Shown here piece by piece: positions 8,377 to 17,080 of a DNA stretch of 64,000 nucleotides. Origin of the DNA: Actinoplanes derwentensis. Lineage in GTDB: Bacteria > Actinomycetota > Actinomycetes > Mycobacteriales > Micromonosporaceae. Every line of letters begins with the position of its first letter. Positions within the stretch are counted from its first letter, which is position 1. Location: NCBI RefSeq assembly GCF_900104725.1, contig NZ_LT629758.1:1922001-1986000 (forward strand). Reading direction: 5' to 3'. The translations under genes and the position numbers were made by a program. The notes beneath the pieces are model-generated. The model had not been told where the DNA came from and did no database searches. It was given only the letters and a program-made list of their open reading frames with translations.

Positions 8377-11300
8377 TCATACGTTGCGACGGTACTGGCC
8401 ACCGACCTCGAAGAACGCGCCGGAGATCTGGCCCAGCGAGCAGAACCGCACGGCGTCCATCAGAGCGGCGAACACGTTGTCACCGTTCATCGCGGCCGCC
8501 TGGAGCCGGGCCAGCGCGGCCGGCGCCTCGGAGGCGTGCCGGGCCTGGAAGTCGGCGAGCCGGGTCAGCTGGGACTGTTTCTCCTGCTCGGTCGCGCGGG
8601 CCAACTCGACGGACTGCGGCGGGGTGTCGTCGCGGTGCGGGTCGAGGAACGTGTTGACGCCGACGATCGGCAGGCTGCCCTCATGTTTGCGGTGTTCGTA
8701 CAGCATCGACTCGTCCTGGATCCGGCCGCGCTGGTAACCGGTCTCCATCGCCCCCAGCACCCCGCCACGCTCGGCGATCCGGTCGAACTCCACCAGCACC
8801 GCCTCCTCGACCAGATCGGTCAGCTCGTCGATGACGAACGAGCCCTGCAGCGGGTTCTCGTTGCCGGACAGCCCCCACTCCTTGTCGATGATCATCTGGA
8901 TGGCCAGGGCCCGCCGGACCGACTGCTCGCTGGGGGTGGTGACAGCCTCGTCGTACGCGTTGGTGTGCAGGCTGTTGGCGTTGTCGTAGATCGCGCACAA
9001 TGCCTGCAGGGTGGTGCGGATGTCGTTGAAGTCCATCTCCTGGGCGTGCAGGGAACGACCCGAGGTCTGTACGTGGTACTTCAGCTTCTGGGACCGTTCG
9101 CCCGCGCCGTAGCGTTCGCGCATCGCCACCGCCCAGATCCGCCGGGCCACCCGGCCGATCACGGAGTATTCGGCGTCCATGCCGTTGGAGAAGAAGAACG
9201 ACAGGTTCGGGGCGAAGTCGTCGATCGCCATGCCGCGGGCCAGGTACGACTCGACGTAGGTGAATCCGTTCGCCAGGGTGAAGGCGAGCTGGCTGATCGG
9301 GTTCGCCCCGGCCTCGGCGATGTGATAGCCGGAGATCGACACCGAGTAGAAGTTGCGCACCCGCTGATCGATGAACCACTGCTGGATGTCGCCCATGCAG
9401 CGCAGCGCGAACTCGGTGGAGAAGATGCAGGTGTTCTGGCCCTGATCCTCCTTGAGGATGTCGGCCTGCACGGTGCCCCGCACGGTCGCGAGGGTGCGAG
9501 CGACCACCTCGTCACCGGGTTCGCCGGGGTGGGCGGCGAGCTGCTGATCGATCGCGGTGGTGAGGAACATCGCCAGGATCGCCGGGGCCGGGCCGTTGAT
9601 GGTCATCGACACCGAGGTGGTCGGCGCGCACAGGTCGAAACCGTCGTACAGGGCCTTCATGTCGTCGAGCGTCGCGATCGAGACTCCCGAGGTGCCGACC
9701 TTGCCGTAGATGTCCGGGCGCAGGTCCGGGTCACGGCCGTAGAGGGTGACCGAGTCGAACGCCGTCGACAGCCGGGTGGCGTCACCGCCCCGGCTCAGCA
9801 GGGTGAACCGGCGGTTGGTGCGGAACGCGTCGCCCTCGCCGGCGAACATCCGGGCCGGGGCCTCACCCTCGCGTTTGAACGGGAACACCCCGGCGGTGAA
9901 CGGGAAGAACCCGGGCAGGTTCTCCCGGCGCAGGAACGACACCAGTTCCGCGTCGTCACGGGTGCGGGGCAGCGCCACCCGCCGGATCCGCGAACCGGAC
10001 AGGGTCTCGCGGGTCAGCGGGGTGCGGATCTCCTTGTCGCGGACCCGATAGACGAACTCGTCGCCGGAGTAGGCGGCGACCCGCTCCGGCCAGGCCCTCA
10101 AAAGCTCACCGACCTCGGGAAGCACCTGCCGTTCCTGGTCGGTGACCAACTCCCGCACCCGGTCGGTGGCCGGGTCGTCGCCGAGCAACTCCACCGTCGT
10201 GCGCAGGGCCTGGCGGCGGCGGACGACATCGGCCTGCTCCTCGGTCGTGCGGTGATAGTCGCGGACCGCGCCGGTGATCTCGGCCAGATAGCGGGAGCGG
10301 GCGGCCGGCACGACACTCGTCAGCCCGGAGGAGGCCCGCACGTCCACGGCCGGTAGCGTCCCGGCCCGCACGTTCAGTCCCTTGCCGGCCAGTAGTCCCC
10401 GTAGTTCCTGGTAGAGGGCGGTGACTCCGTCGTCGTTGAATCGGGCGGCGCTGGTGCCGAACACCGGCATCTGCTGCCAGCCGGTGCCGAACGCCTGCCG
10501 GTTGCGCACCAACTGGCGGGCCACGTCCCGGCGGGCGTCCTCGGCTCCGCGGCGCTCGTACTTGTTGATCGCCACGACGTCGGCGAAGTCGAGCATGTCG
10601 ATCTTCTCCAACTGGGAGGCGGCGCCGAACTCCGGCGTCATCACATACAGCGCCACGTCCGCGAACGGCACGATCCCGGCGTCACCCTGCCCGATACCCG
10701 GCGTCTCCACGATCACCAGATCGAACCCGGCCGCCTTGACCCCGGCCAGGATGTCAGCGAGATTCTCTGGCAACTGCCCGCCGGCGGTACGGGTGGCCAG
10801 TGATCGGAAGAACGTGTGGCCGTCCTGTCCGGTCTCCAGGGCGTTCATCCGGATCCGGTCGCCCAGCAGCGCACCGCCGCCACGGCGTCGGGTCGGGTCG
10901 ATCGCCAGGACGGCGATCCGCAGTTTGTCCTCCTGGTCCAGCCGCAGGCGGCGCAGCAACTCGTCGGTCAGCGACGACTTGCCCGAACCGCCGGTGCCGG
11001 TGATCCCCAGCACCGGGACCACCCGGCCCGCCGCTGCGGCACGCAACCGGTCGGCCAGCTCCGGTGACCGGCCCGTCTCCAGCACGGTGATCGCGCGGGC
11101 CAGTGCGGCCGGATCCCCGCCGGCCAGGGCCTCGACGTCCGGGCCGGTCTCGGACAGGTCGGTGTCACAGGCCCGGATCAGTTGGTTGATCATGCCGGGC
11201 AGACCCAGTCGCTGCCCGTCCTCCGGTGAGAAGATCGTGACCCCGCGCTCGCGCAGCGCCGCGATCTCGGCCGGCACGATCACGCCGCCGCCACCGCCGA

Positions 11301-11601
11301 AGACCCGCACGTGACCGACTCCGGACTCGGCCAGCCGATCCACAAGGTAGCTGAAGTATTCGACGTGGCCGCCCTGGTACGACGAGATCGCCACGCCCTG
11401 GGCGTCCTCCTCCAGCACGGCGCGCACCACCGTGTCGACACTGCGGTCATGACCGAGGTGGATCACCTCGGCGCCCTGGGCCTGCAGCAGCCGCCGCATC
11501 ACGTTGATCGCCGCGTCGTGACCGTCGAACAGGCTCGCCGCGGTCACGAACCGGACCGGGTGCTCGGGAACGTGCAATTCGGACGACCTGTCGGCAGTCA
11601 T
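8377..11601 (-). CDS. icmF: Fused isobutyryl-CoA mutase IcmF (AdoCbl-dependent)
   Basis: A 1074-residue fusion in the order typical of IcmF. The N-terminal B12-binding domain (residues 15-140) has FDGHDAAINVMRR with H28 as the expected cobalt ligand. It is followed by a MeaB-like G-protein chaperone with P-loop GTGGSGKS (202-209), then the large acyl-CoA mutase domain with a TIM barrel (IYGKVGTSGVSIATLDDM, TSGRSLHAQEMDFNDIRT, NAYDEAVTTPSEQSVRRA). The enzyme interconverts isobutyryl-CoA and n-butyryl-CoA; related fusions act on pivalyl- or isovaleryl-CoA. AGGAG precedes the ATG. Downstream genes overlap (marR and the BtuF-like gene). Upstream lies a strong palindrome at the inferred transcription start. 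Confidence 0.95.
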   Translation of the reverse strand: MTADRSSELHVPEHPVRFVTAASLFDGHDAAINVMRRLLQAQGAEVIHLGHDRSVDTVVRAVLEEDAQGVAISSYQGGHVEYFSYLVDRLAESGVGHVRVFGGGGGVIVPAEIAALRERGVTIFSPEDGQRLGLPGMINQLIRACDTDLSETGPDVEALAGGDPAALARAITVLETGRSPELADRLRAAAAGRVVPVLGITGTGGSGKSSLTDELLRRLRLDQEDKLRIAVLAIDPTRRRGGGALLGDRIRMNALETGQDGHTFFRSLATRTAGGQLPENLADILAGVKAAGFDLVIVETPGIGQGDAGIVPFADVALYVMTPEFGAASQLEKIDMLDFADVVAINKYERRGAEDARRDVARQLVRNRQAFGTGWQQMPVFGTSAARFNDDGVTALYQELRGLLAGKGLNVRAGTLPAVDVRASSGLTSVVPAARSRYLAEITGAVRDYHRTTEEQADVVRRRQALRTTVELLGDDPATDRVRELVTDQERQVLPEVGELLRAWPERVAAYSGDEFVYRVRDKEIRTPLTRETLSGSRIRRVALPRTRDDAELVSFLRRENLPGFFPFTAGVFPFKREGEAPARMFAGEGDAFRTNRRFTLLSRGGDATRLSTAFDSVTLYGRDPDLRPDIYGKVGTSGVSIATLDDMKALYDGFDLCAPTTSVSMTINGPAPAILAMFLTTAIDQQLAAHPGEPGDEVVARTLATVRGTVQADILKEDQGQNTCIFSTEFALRCMGDIQQWFIDQRVRNFYSVSISGYHIAEAGANPISQLAFTLANGFTYVESYLARGMAIDDFAPNLSFFFSNGMDAEYSVIGRVARRIWAVAMRERYGAGERSQKLKYHVQTSGRSLHAQEMDFNDIRTTLQALCAIYDNANSLHTNAYDEAVTTPSEQSVRRALAIQMIIDKEWGLSGNENPLQGSFVIDELTDLVEEAVLVEFDRIAERGGVLGAMETGYQRGRIQDESMLYEHRKHEGSLPIVGVNTFLDPHRDDTPPQSVELARATEQEKQSQLTRLADFQARHASEAPAALARLQAAAMNGDNVFAALMDAVRFCSLGQISGAFFEVGGQYRRNV

Positions 11602-11650
11602 CGTCGCTCCTGACCTCTCGGCGGCCGGACGACATCCGGCGCGACCCAGA

Positions 11651-11700
11651 TACTTGGACGTCCATGTACTTTAGGCCGGAGATGCTAGGAAGTCCAAGTA
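11651..11700 (-). promoter_or_regulatory. icmF promoter with palindromic operator and half-site
   Basis: An 18-bp palindrome, TACTTGGACGTCCATGTA (11651-11668), is perfect except for one internal pair. A second copy of one half, GTCCAAGTA, lies at 11692-11700 in the same orientation as the right arm. Between them TAGCAT (11687-11682, bottom strand) is a plausible -10 for icmF, which would place the transcription start at about 11675 beside the palindrome. The arrangement fits repression by a dimeric TetR- or MarR-type regulator. Which protein binds is not known. Confidence 0.55.
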
Positions 11701-11772
11701 AATCCCGGGTGTTCGGGTCGTGGCGCTCCGCAGTCGGGTGTACCGCGGCGTGGGTTTCAAGATCCAAGCGAT

Positions 11773-11778
11773 TAGCAT
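11773..11778 (+). promoter_or_regulatory. Leaderless promoter -10 (TAGCAT)
   Basis: TAGCAT is followed after 7 nt by GTG 11786, the arrangement of leaderless actinobacterial transcripts in which transcription starts at the start codon. No Shine-Dalgarno sequence is present. This decides the start of the downstream gene. Confidence 0.45.
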
Positions 11779-11785
11779 GCCTTGC

Positions 11786-12349
11786 GTGACCACACCCGAA
11801 GACATCCTCGCCGGCACCGCCTGGGCGGAGCTGGAGCACGCGTACGGCCCCGCGGACGACCTGCCCGCACTGCTGAAGCCTCTGCTCAACGGAGACCCCG
11901 GCGACTTCGCGGCGGCCATGCACACCCTGGCGTGGAACCTGAACCACCAGGGCACGCTCTACTCGGCCACCCTGCCGGCCACCCGGTACGTCGCCGCGGT
12001 CCTCACCGACCCCCGGACCAAAGCCGGCAAGGCCGCCATGCTGAGCTGGCTCGACTCGGTCGCCGGCAGCGCCATCGAGTTCGAGGAGTTCGAGAACGAA
12101 CCGGACGCCGACGCCTGCCGGGCGGAGATCCCCGCGCTCTACCCGGCGGTGGCCGCCAACCTCGAACACGCGAACCCGATCGTCCGGGTGGCCGCGCGAC
12201 GGGCCGCGCTCACCATGCTGTACCGGCCGGGCCTGGAAGCGGAACGTCGCGCCGCGGCCCCGCACCTGCTGGCCGAGATCGACCTGCTGACCGAAGCCGA
12301 ACAGAGCGTGGTCCGCGACGCCGTCCGCGCCTGGGAAAGCGGCGCCTGA
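11786..12349 (+). CDS. Unrecognised protein, alpha-helical (HEAT-like)
   Basis: A 187-residue protein of unknown function. It begins with EDILAGTAWAELEHAYGPADDLPALLKPLLNG. Pairs of amphipathic helices follow (AAVLTDPRTKAGKAAMLSWL; AAVAANLEHANPIVRVAARRAALTML), in the style of HEAT-repeat proteins common in actinomycete genomes. The GTG start was chosen from the TAGCAT -10 positioned 7 nt upstream; an in-frame ATG 9 nt earlier is the alternative. It is convergent with a thioesterase gene across a shared hairpin. I do not recognise a family. Confidence 0.7.
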   Translation: MTTPEDILAGTAWAELEHAYGPADDLPALLKPLLNGDPGDFAAAMHTLAWNLNHQGTLYSATLPATRYVAAVLTDPRTKAGKAAMLSWLDSVAGSAIEFEEFENEPDADACRAEIPALYPAVAANLEHANPIVRVAARRAALTMLYRPGLEAERRAAAPHLLAEIDLLTEAEQSVVRDAVRAWESGA

Positions 12350-12382
12350 CCGGACGCACGGGAGAGCGGCACCGGTCAGGCG
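12343..12382. terminator. Bidirectional hairpin terminator between convergent genes
   Basis: CGCCTGACCGG (12343-12353) pairs with CCGGTCAGGCG (12372-12382), an 11-bp perfect stem with an 18-nt loop. The stem includes the stop codons of the HEAT-like gene and of the thioesterase gene, so both transcripts would end in the same hairpin. There is no U-tract, as is usual in high-GC actinomycetes. Confidence 0.6.
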
Positions 12383-12864
12383 TCGGCCAGGGCCTTGCGC
12401 AAGGTGAGGCGGTGGGCGCGGCGGATCTCCGCCTGCTGGAAGGCGATCCGGTCGGCGTCGGTCTCCGGCAGCAGCGCGGGTACGGGCCGCGGATGGCCGT
12501 CGTCGTCGACGGCGACCATCACCAGGTTCGAGGTCGCGACCGTCTCCGGAGGCACGGCCCGGTCCCAGCGGTCGGCGGTCACCCGCACCGCGACCTCCAT
12601 CGAACTGCGCCCGGCCCACGTGATCCGGGCCTCCACGTGCACCACGTCACCGACCCGGACCGCACGCAGGAACAACGTCTCGTCCATGGCCGCGGTCACC
12701 GCGGGACCGTCGGAGTGCCGGGAGGCGACGACTCCGGCGGCCGAGTCGATCAGGTTCAGGATGCGGCCGCCGTGGATCGTACCCAGCAGGTTGGTCTGGT
12801 GTTGATCCATGATCTGGGAGAGCGTGAGCTCGGAGGCCGACGGGGGCCGTCCTGGCAGGGTCAT
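12376..12864 (-). CDS. Acyl-CoA thioesterase, hotdog fold (YciA/BACH-like)
   Basis: A 162-residue single hotdog-domain thioesterase. The hotdog helix region reads NLLGTIHGGRILNLIDSAAGVVA, close to the YciA/acyl-CoA hydrolase pattern GTIFGGWVLSQMD. DETLFLRAVRVGDVVHVEARI is the family's second strand pair, and ETVATSNLVMVAVDDDG the third. It should hydrolyse acyl-CoA thioesters in the cytoplasm. It stands alone with its own start; its only close relation to a neighbour is the shared terminator. Confidence 0.85.
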   Translation of the reverse strand: MTLPGRPPSASELTLSQIMDQHQTNLLGTIHGGRILNLIDSAAGVVASRHSDGPAVTAAMDETLFLRAVRVGDVVHVEARITWAGRSSMEVAVRVTADRWDRAVPPETVATSNLVMVAVDDDGHPRPVPALLPETDADRIAFQQAEIRRAHRLTLRKALADA

Positions 12865-12967
12865 CGTGGTCCGTTCCGGGGGGAGGTCGACGGTTGTTGA
12901 TCATAACCGTCGACCTTTGACACGCCGTTACGGCTGGAATACGCCGGACGTCCCGGTGGCGCGGAGG

Positions 12968-14419
12968 TCAGGAACCGGCGGGAGCCGGGGACACCGGCAC
13001 CTCCGGCGGGGTGCGGCGGCTGCGGACGGCTCCGATCAGCAGGTCGGCGGCCAGGAACGCCAGCAGCGGGATACCGAACAGCGGGAGTGCCCAGGCGACC
13101 GCGAAGACGATCGGTACACCGGCGACGATGCCCCATGTCGGGAGTTGCTGCCAGGCGCCGCGGGCGGGCGGGGCGCCGGCCAGGGCGCGCCGGTCGACGC
13201 GGGTGGGGCGGCGCTGCCACCACATCCGGTAGCCCCAGACGATGACGCTGATCAGGCCGATCGCCAGCAGGGCGAGGACGATCTGGTTGGCGAGGCCGAA
13301 GAGCAGACCCATGTGCGCTTGGACGCCCCACGAGGTCAGTTTCGCCAGCAGTGGCCAGTCGGCGAAGTCGACCCGGTCGGTGACCGCTCCGGTGGTGTCC
13401 ACGGCGACGCTGTCGAACCGTACCGGCCAGAGGTTGTCGGTCTGTGAGACGGTCCAGGCGCTGGTGGCGTCGGCGGGCGGGGTGATCTGCACCGGGCCGT
13501 CGAGTCCGGCCTGGCGGGCACTGGTCAGTGTGGTCTCGTAGGCGGCCGGGTCGACGGGCGCGACCGTGCCGGAGCCGCCACTGTGGTGGCCGCCGGTGGG
13601 GGCGGCGGCGTCCAGTTCGGTGGCCACGTACGGGCGGTTGCCCCGCATCGCGTCCAGGGCCGCACCGAAGTTGGCTCCGGCGTAACCGGACCAGGTCAGA
13701 CCGGTCGCGGACAGGATCAGCAGCCCGGTGGTGAGCCAGATCCCGGTGGCGGCGTGCCAGCTGCGGCTGCGGCGGACACCCTTCTTCGCGGCCAGTTCCG
13801 GGGCGAGCAGGCGGCGGGCGGTGCGGTTGCCGCTCTGCCGGCGCCACCACAGGACCACGCCGCCGAGCGCGAGGACCCACAGCCAGCTGGCGGCGAGTTC
13901 GGAGTACAGCTCACCGGCCGGGCCCAGGTGCAGGTCCCGGTGGAAGGTGTCCAGCCAGGTGTTCAGCGGGGTCGCCGTCCACCAGGTGGTCAACTGCCCG
14001 GTCACTTCACCGTTGTACGGGTTGACGTACACCGTGTGCACGAGTTCCGACTCGGGTGTCAGGTCGGGCGAGGTGAAGTCGACCTGGGTGGTGACGTCGC
14101 CTTCGCCGATGCGTACCCCGGTCAGGTCGCCGTCGGGGTGGGCGGTCCGGGCCGCCTCGATCTGCCGCGCCACCGGCACGGTGGTGTCGCCGGGGTCGGC
14201 GACCACGAGTTCGGCACTGTAGACGATCTTGTCGAGGGTTGGGACCAGTGTGAACAGGAAGCCGGTCGACGCCGCGATCAGGATGAACGGCGCGACCAGG
14301 ATCCCGGCGAAGAAGTGCAGCCGCAGCAGCAGGGGGCCGAAGCTGCGGGTGCTCGCGGGACGGCGTAACGCGGGTGCGGTCACCGGCGCGGGGTCGGTGA
14401 CTTCGGGGATGATCGCCAT
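12968..14419 (-). CDS. PepSY-TM membrane protein (PiuB-like)
   Basis: A 483-residue integral membrane protein of the PepSY-associated TM family, often iron-regulated and linked to siderophore or ferric reduction systems. The first membrane segment follows LLRLHFFAGILVAPFILIAA. PepSY-like outside regions include VARQIEAARTAHPDGDLTGVRI and VYVNPYNGEVTGQL; the conserved FHRDLHLGPAGELYSELAA carries two His that could bind haem. Further segments are WLWVLALGGVVLWW, GIWLTTGLLILSATGL, a middle pair near LLFGLANQIVLALLAIGL and the last at LPTWGIVAGVPIVF. GAGGA precedes ATG 14419. Only the family call is secure. Confidence 0.82.
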   Translation of the reverse strand: MAIIPEVTDPAPVTAPALRRPASTRSFGPLLLRLHFFAGILVAPFILIAASTGFLFTLVPTLDKIVYSAELVVADPGDTTVPVARQIEAARTAHPDGDLTGVRIGEGDVTTQVDFTSPDLTPESELVHTVYVNPYNGEVTGQLTTWWTATPLNTWLDTFHRDLHLGPAGELYSELAASWLWVLALGGVVLWWRRQSGNRTARRLLAPELAAKKGVRRSRSWHAATGIWLTTGLLILSATGLTWSGYAGANFGAALDAMRGNRPYVATELDAAAPTGGHHSGGSGTVAPVDPAAYETTLTSARQAGLDGPVQITPPADATSAWTVSQTDNLWPVRFDSVAVDTTGAVTDRVDFADWPLLAKLTSWGVQAHMGLLFGLANQIVLALLAIGLISVIVWGYRMWWQRRPTRVDRRALAGAPPARGAWQQLPTWGIVAGVPIVFAVAWALPLFGIPLLAFLAADLLIGAVRSRRTPPEVPVSPAPAGS

Positions 14420-14520
14420 CGGCTGTCCTCATGAGGTGTCGGCGTCCGAGTGACCTCCGCCACGGTGCGCAGGTCAGAGCGGTAGTCGCCGTCCAGCGCC
14501 GAAAAGTTCCCAGCGATCTA

Positions 14521-15102
14521 TCAGAATGTGCGGAGTGCCTGCTGAACTGTGGGATCATCCGGTCCGATGCCGTAGCGGTACCGGTAGACGGCGAGCACTT
14601 GATCCCGTACCGAAGCCTCGGAACCGTCCCAGGAGGCGGCGATCAGCCGCAGCGGATGCGGATGGCCGCCGGGCTGGGTCGGGCGGTAGTCGCGGACCGG
14701 CAGCAGCACCGCGCCGAGCCGCTCGTAGAACACGATCCGCCGCTGCCGGATCAGCTGTTCATCGGCATCGATACCGGTCTCGTCCGGGTCCTCCACGTCG
14801 AGCAGGATCCGGGTGCATCCGGCGTCCGCCCAGTACGCGCACAGCAGCCGCCACATCGCCGAGCCCCGGCCGGTGCCCCGGTCGTGGACGGCGAAGTACC
14901 GCAGGAACACCCAGCCGGTCGGGCCGAGCCGCCGGGTCACCGCGAAACCCGCCGGACGGCCGTCCACGAGCAGCACCAGCATGTCGTCGGCCAACAGGTC
15001 GTCGAGCGGGGCCCGCAGTTCGGCGGGGAAGGCGTCCCGATAGATCGCCTCGGTCGCCGACAGTTGCGGGCCGTCGAGTTCCACCGCCGGGATCAGTTCC
15101 AC
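14521..15102 (-). CDS. GNAT-family N-acetyltransferase
   Basis: A protein of about 193 residues with a GNAT fold. Strand 4 and the acetyl-CoA loop are visible as VFLRYFAVHDRGTGRGSAMWRLL, a version of the RxxGxG/A motif, followed by RILLDVEDPDE and FYERLGAVLLPVRDY, the usual late GNAT signature. The start is GTG 15102 with AAGGG 8 nt upstream; GTG 15108 is also in frame. It overlaps the end of the amidohydrolase gene and is the last gene of the five-gene operon. The acceptor substrate is unknown. Confidence 0.72.
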   Translation of the reverse strand: MELIPAVELDGPQLSATEAIYRDAFPAELRAPLDDLLADDMLVLLVDGRPAGFAVTRRLGPTGWVFLRYFAVHDRGTGRGSAMWRLLCAYWADAGCTRILLDVEDPDETGIDADEQLIRQRRIVFYERLGAVLLPVRDYRPTQPGGHPHPLRLIAASWDGSEASVRDQVLAVYRYRYGIGPDDPTVQQALRTF

Positions 15103-16679
15103 CGCCACTGCCCTTCGATCATGGTACGTGACACCTGGATCCGCCCGATGTGGCCGGTGTCCACACTGGTGGGGTCGTCGGAGAGCACCGCCAGGTCGGC
15201 GAGTTTGCCGACCGTCAACGAGCCGGTGACGTGTTCACGGTGCGAGGCGAAAGCCGATCCGAGGGTGTACGCCCGCAGCGCCTCGCGTGCGGTGACCTGC
15301 TCGTGCCGGCTGAACGGCTGCCCGGAGGCGGTGGTCCGGTCGACCATCGCCTGGATGCCGAGCAACGGCGCCCCGATCGTCACCGGCCGGTCCGAGCTGC
15401 CCGGCAGCACCATTCCGGCGTCCAGCAGCGATCGCAGCCGGTAGGCGTCGCCGACCCGGCCGGGCCCGAGCGCAGCCAGCATCCCGTCGCCGATCTCCGG
15501 CACGAACCGGGCCTGCGGCACCCCGATCACCCCGAGCCGGACGGCCCGTTCCACCTGGTCGTGGCGGGCCACGCCGAAGTGTTCGATCCGGTGCCGCACG
15601 TCCGGGCGCGGCGTTTCCCGCTGGGCCTGCTCGTACGCGTCGAGGGCCAGGTCGATGGCGGCGTCCCCGATGGCGTGCGCGGCCACCCGCCAGCCGCTGC
15701 GGTGCGCGTTCACGATCGTCGCGGTCAGCGCGCCGGCGTCACCCTGCAGATAACCGGAGCCGGGCATGTCGGCGTAGTCGTGGCAGAGCGCGGCGGTGTG
15801 CCCGATCAATGATCCGTCGGTGAACACCTTGACCGGCCCGATCCGCAGCCAGTCGTCGCCGAAACCGGTGCGGATGCCCAGGTCCAGCCCCAGCGGCAGG
15901 CCGTCGGCGGGGTGCGCGGCCAGCGGGTGCAGGGCGTCGGCGGCGACCATCAGCTCGGTCCGCACGTGCAGCCGTCCCTGGTCTCTCGCGGCCTGGTAGG
16001 CGGCCAGTTCGACCGGGCTCTTGCCGATCCAGCCGCCGCCGATCCCGGCTTCGGTGACGCTGGTGATGCCCTCGGCCAGGTAGCGCCGCCCGGCCCGGTC
16101 GACGGCGTCGGTCAGCTCGTGCAGCGGGTAGGGCAGGACCAGTGCGTTCACCAGGTTCTGCGCCTGTTCCTGCAGCAGTCCGGTGGGCCGGCCGGTGGGG
16201 TCGGTGACGATCCGGCCGCCGTCGACGTCCCGGGCGTGCTCGTCGAGGCCGAGCATCCGCAGCACCACCGAGTTGACCACGCACATGTGCCCGGAGACGT
16301 GTTTGAGCCAGGCCGGGCGGGTGGGCGCGATCCGGTCCAGGTCGTCGCGGGTCGGGTGGCGGCCGATCTTGTTCTCGTCGTAGCCGCTGCCGATCAGCCA
16401 GCCGTCGTCGGCTTTCGCCGTGGCCAGGGCTTCCAGGACTGCGTCCATGCTGGTCAGGCGCAGGTCTACTTCGGCGAGGGTCAGCCCGTACCAGGCCATG
16501 TGGTTGTGGGCGTCGTGGAAACCGGGCACCACCGTGGCGCCGCCCAGGTCCACGGTCTCGCGGGCCGGGACCTCGTCGAGCGCGACGATCCGGCCGTTCA
16601 GAATCGCCAGGGCGGTGGCGTCGGGGCCGTCCACGGTGAGGAAACGGGCGTTGGTGAGCAGCAGATCGGCGGTGATCAT
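15093..16679 (-). CDS. Amidohydrolase, YtcJ-like
   Basis: A 528-residue member of the amidohydrolase superfamily, YtcJ-like subgroup. The metal-binding HxH lies in GFHDAHNHMAWYG. Other family marks are SGYDENKIGRHP, VFTDGSLIGHTAAL, VAAHAIGDAAIDLALDAYE, HRIEHFGV and the late Asp motif LPGSSDRPV. Members hydrolyse amides or act on formamide-like compounds; the substrate here is unknown. The ATG overlaps the upstream thioesterase stop (ATGA). Its place in an acyl-CoA operon suggests that it releases or processes an acyl group or amine upstream of CoA activation, as inference. Confidence 0.88.
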   Translation of the reverse strand: MITADLLLTNARFLTVDGPDATALAILNGRIVALDEVPARETVDLGGATVVPGFHDAHNHMAWYGLTLAEVDLRLTSMDAVLEALATAKADDGWLIGSGYDENKIGRHPTRDDLDRIAPTRPAWLKHVSGHMCVVNSVVLRMLGLDEHARDVDGGRIVTDPTGRPTGLLQEQAQNLVNALVLPYPLHELTDAVDRAGRRYLAEGITSVTEAGIGGGWIGKSPVELAAYQAARDQGRLHVRTELMVAADALHPLAAHPADGLPLGLDLGIRTGFGDDWLRIGPVKVFTDGSLIGHTAALCHDYADMPGSGYLQGDAGALTATIVNAHRSGWRVAAHAIGDAAIDLALDAYEQAQRETPRPDVRHRIEHFGVARHDQVERAVRLGVIGVPQARFVPEIGDGMLAALGPGRVGDAYRLRSLLDAGMVLPGSSDRPVTIGAPLLGIQAMVDRTTASGQPFSRHEQVTAREALRAYTLGSAFASHREHVTGSLTVGKLADLAVLSDDPTSVDTGHIGRIQVSRTMIEGQWRWN

Positions 16680-17080
16680 GCGGACAGCTCCTCGAAGACG
16701 GTGCGGTACCAGTCGGACCACGGGACCGGGCGGCCCGTCGACGGGTCGACCTTGACGATCACGCGGTGACCGGTGGCGTAGACCGGATCGGTGCCGCAGG
16801 TGAACCCGTACACCGCGCTGGTGTTCCCGATCTTGAGACCGGTCAGTGTGACCGCCATCGGACCCGGTGCGGAGACCGGGGCCAGGAACTCCACGTGCAG
16901 CTCGCGGACCACGTAATGCAGGTCGGCCTTGCGCCCGGCCGGTGTGGTGGCACCGCCGGTTAGCTGCTCGAACAGGGCCGACTGGGCGCGTTCGACGTGC
17001 ACCGCGAAACGGGCGTTGTGCAGATGCCCGTTGGGATCGAGTTCGTCGAAGAAGACCGGGCTGGCGAAGGTGAAGCTCAT
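16676..17080 (-). CDS. Hotdog-fold thioesterase (4HBT family)
   Basis: A 134-residue 4-hydroxybenzoyl-CoA-thioesterase-type hotdog protein. The motif FFDELDPNGHLHNARFAVHVERAQ carries the family's catalytic Asp/Asn region (D-x-x-G-H-x-x-N). VVRELHVEFLAPV and YATGHRVIVKVDPSTGRP follow as expected. The start (ATG 17080) overlaps the stop of the acyl-CoA ligase (ATGA), and its stop overlaps the amidohydrolase start in the same way, so it is translationally coupled on both sides. Confidence 0.85.
   Translation of the reverse strand: MSFTFASPVFFDELDPNGHLHNARFAVHVERAQSALFEQLTGGATTPAGRKADLHYVVRELHVEFLAPVSAPGPMAVTLTGLKIGNTSAVYGFTCGTDPVYATGHRVIVKVDPSTGRPVPWSDWYRTVFEELSA

Noticed and set aside
6258..8657. 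An 799-codon open frame on the plus strand
   Set aside because: It runs antisense to the FecCD permease, the BtuF-like and MarR genes. Those show clear motifs; the long frame is a by-product of high GC.
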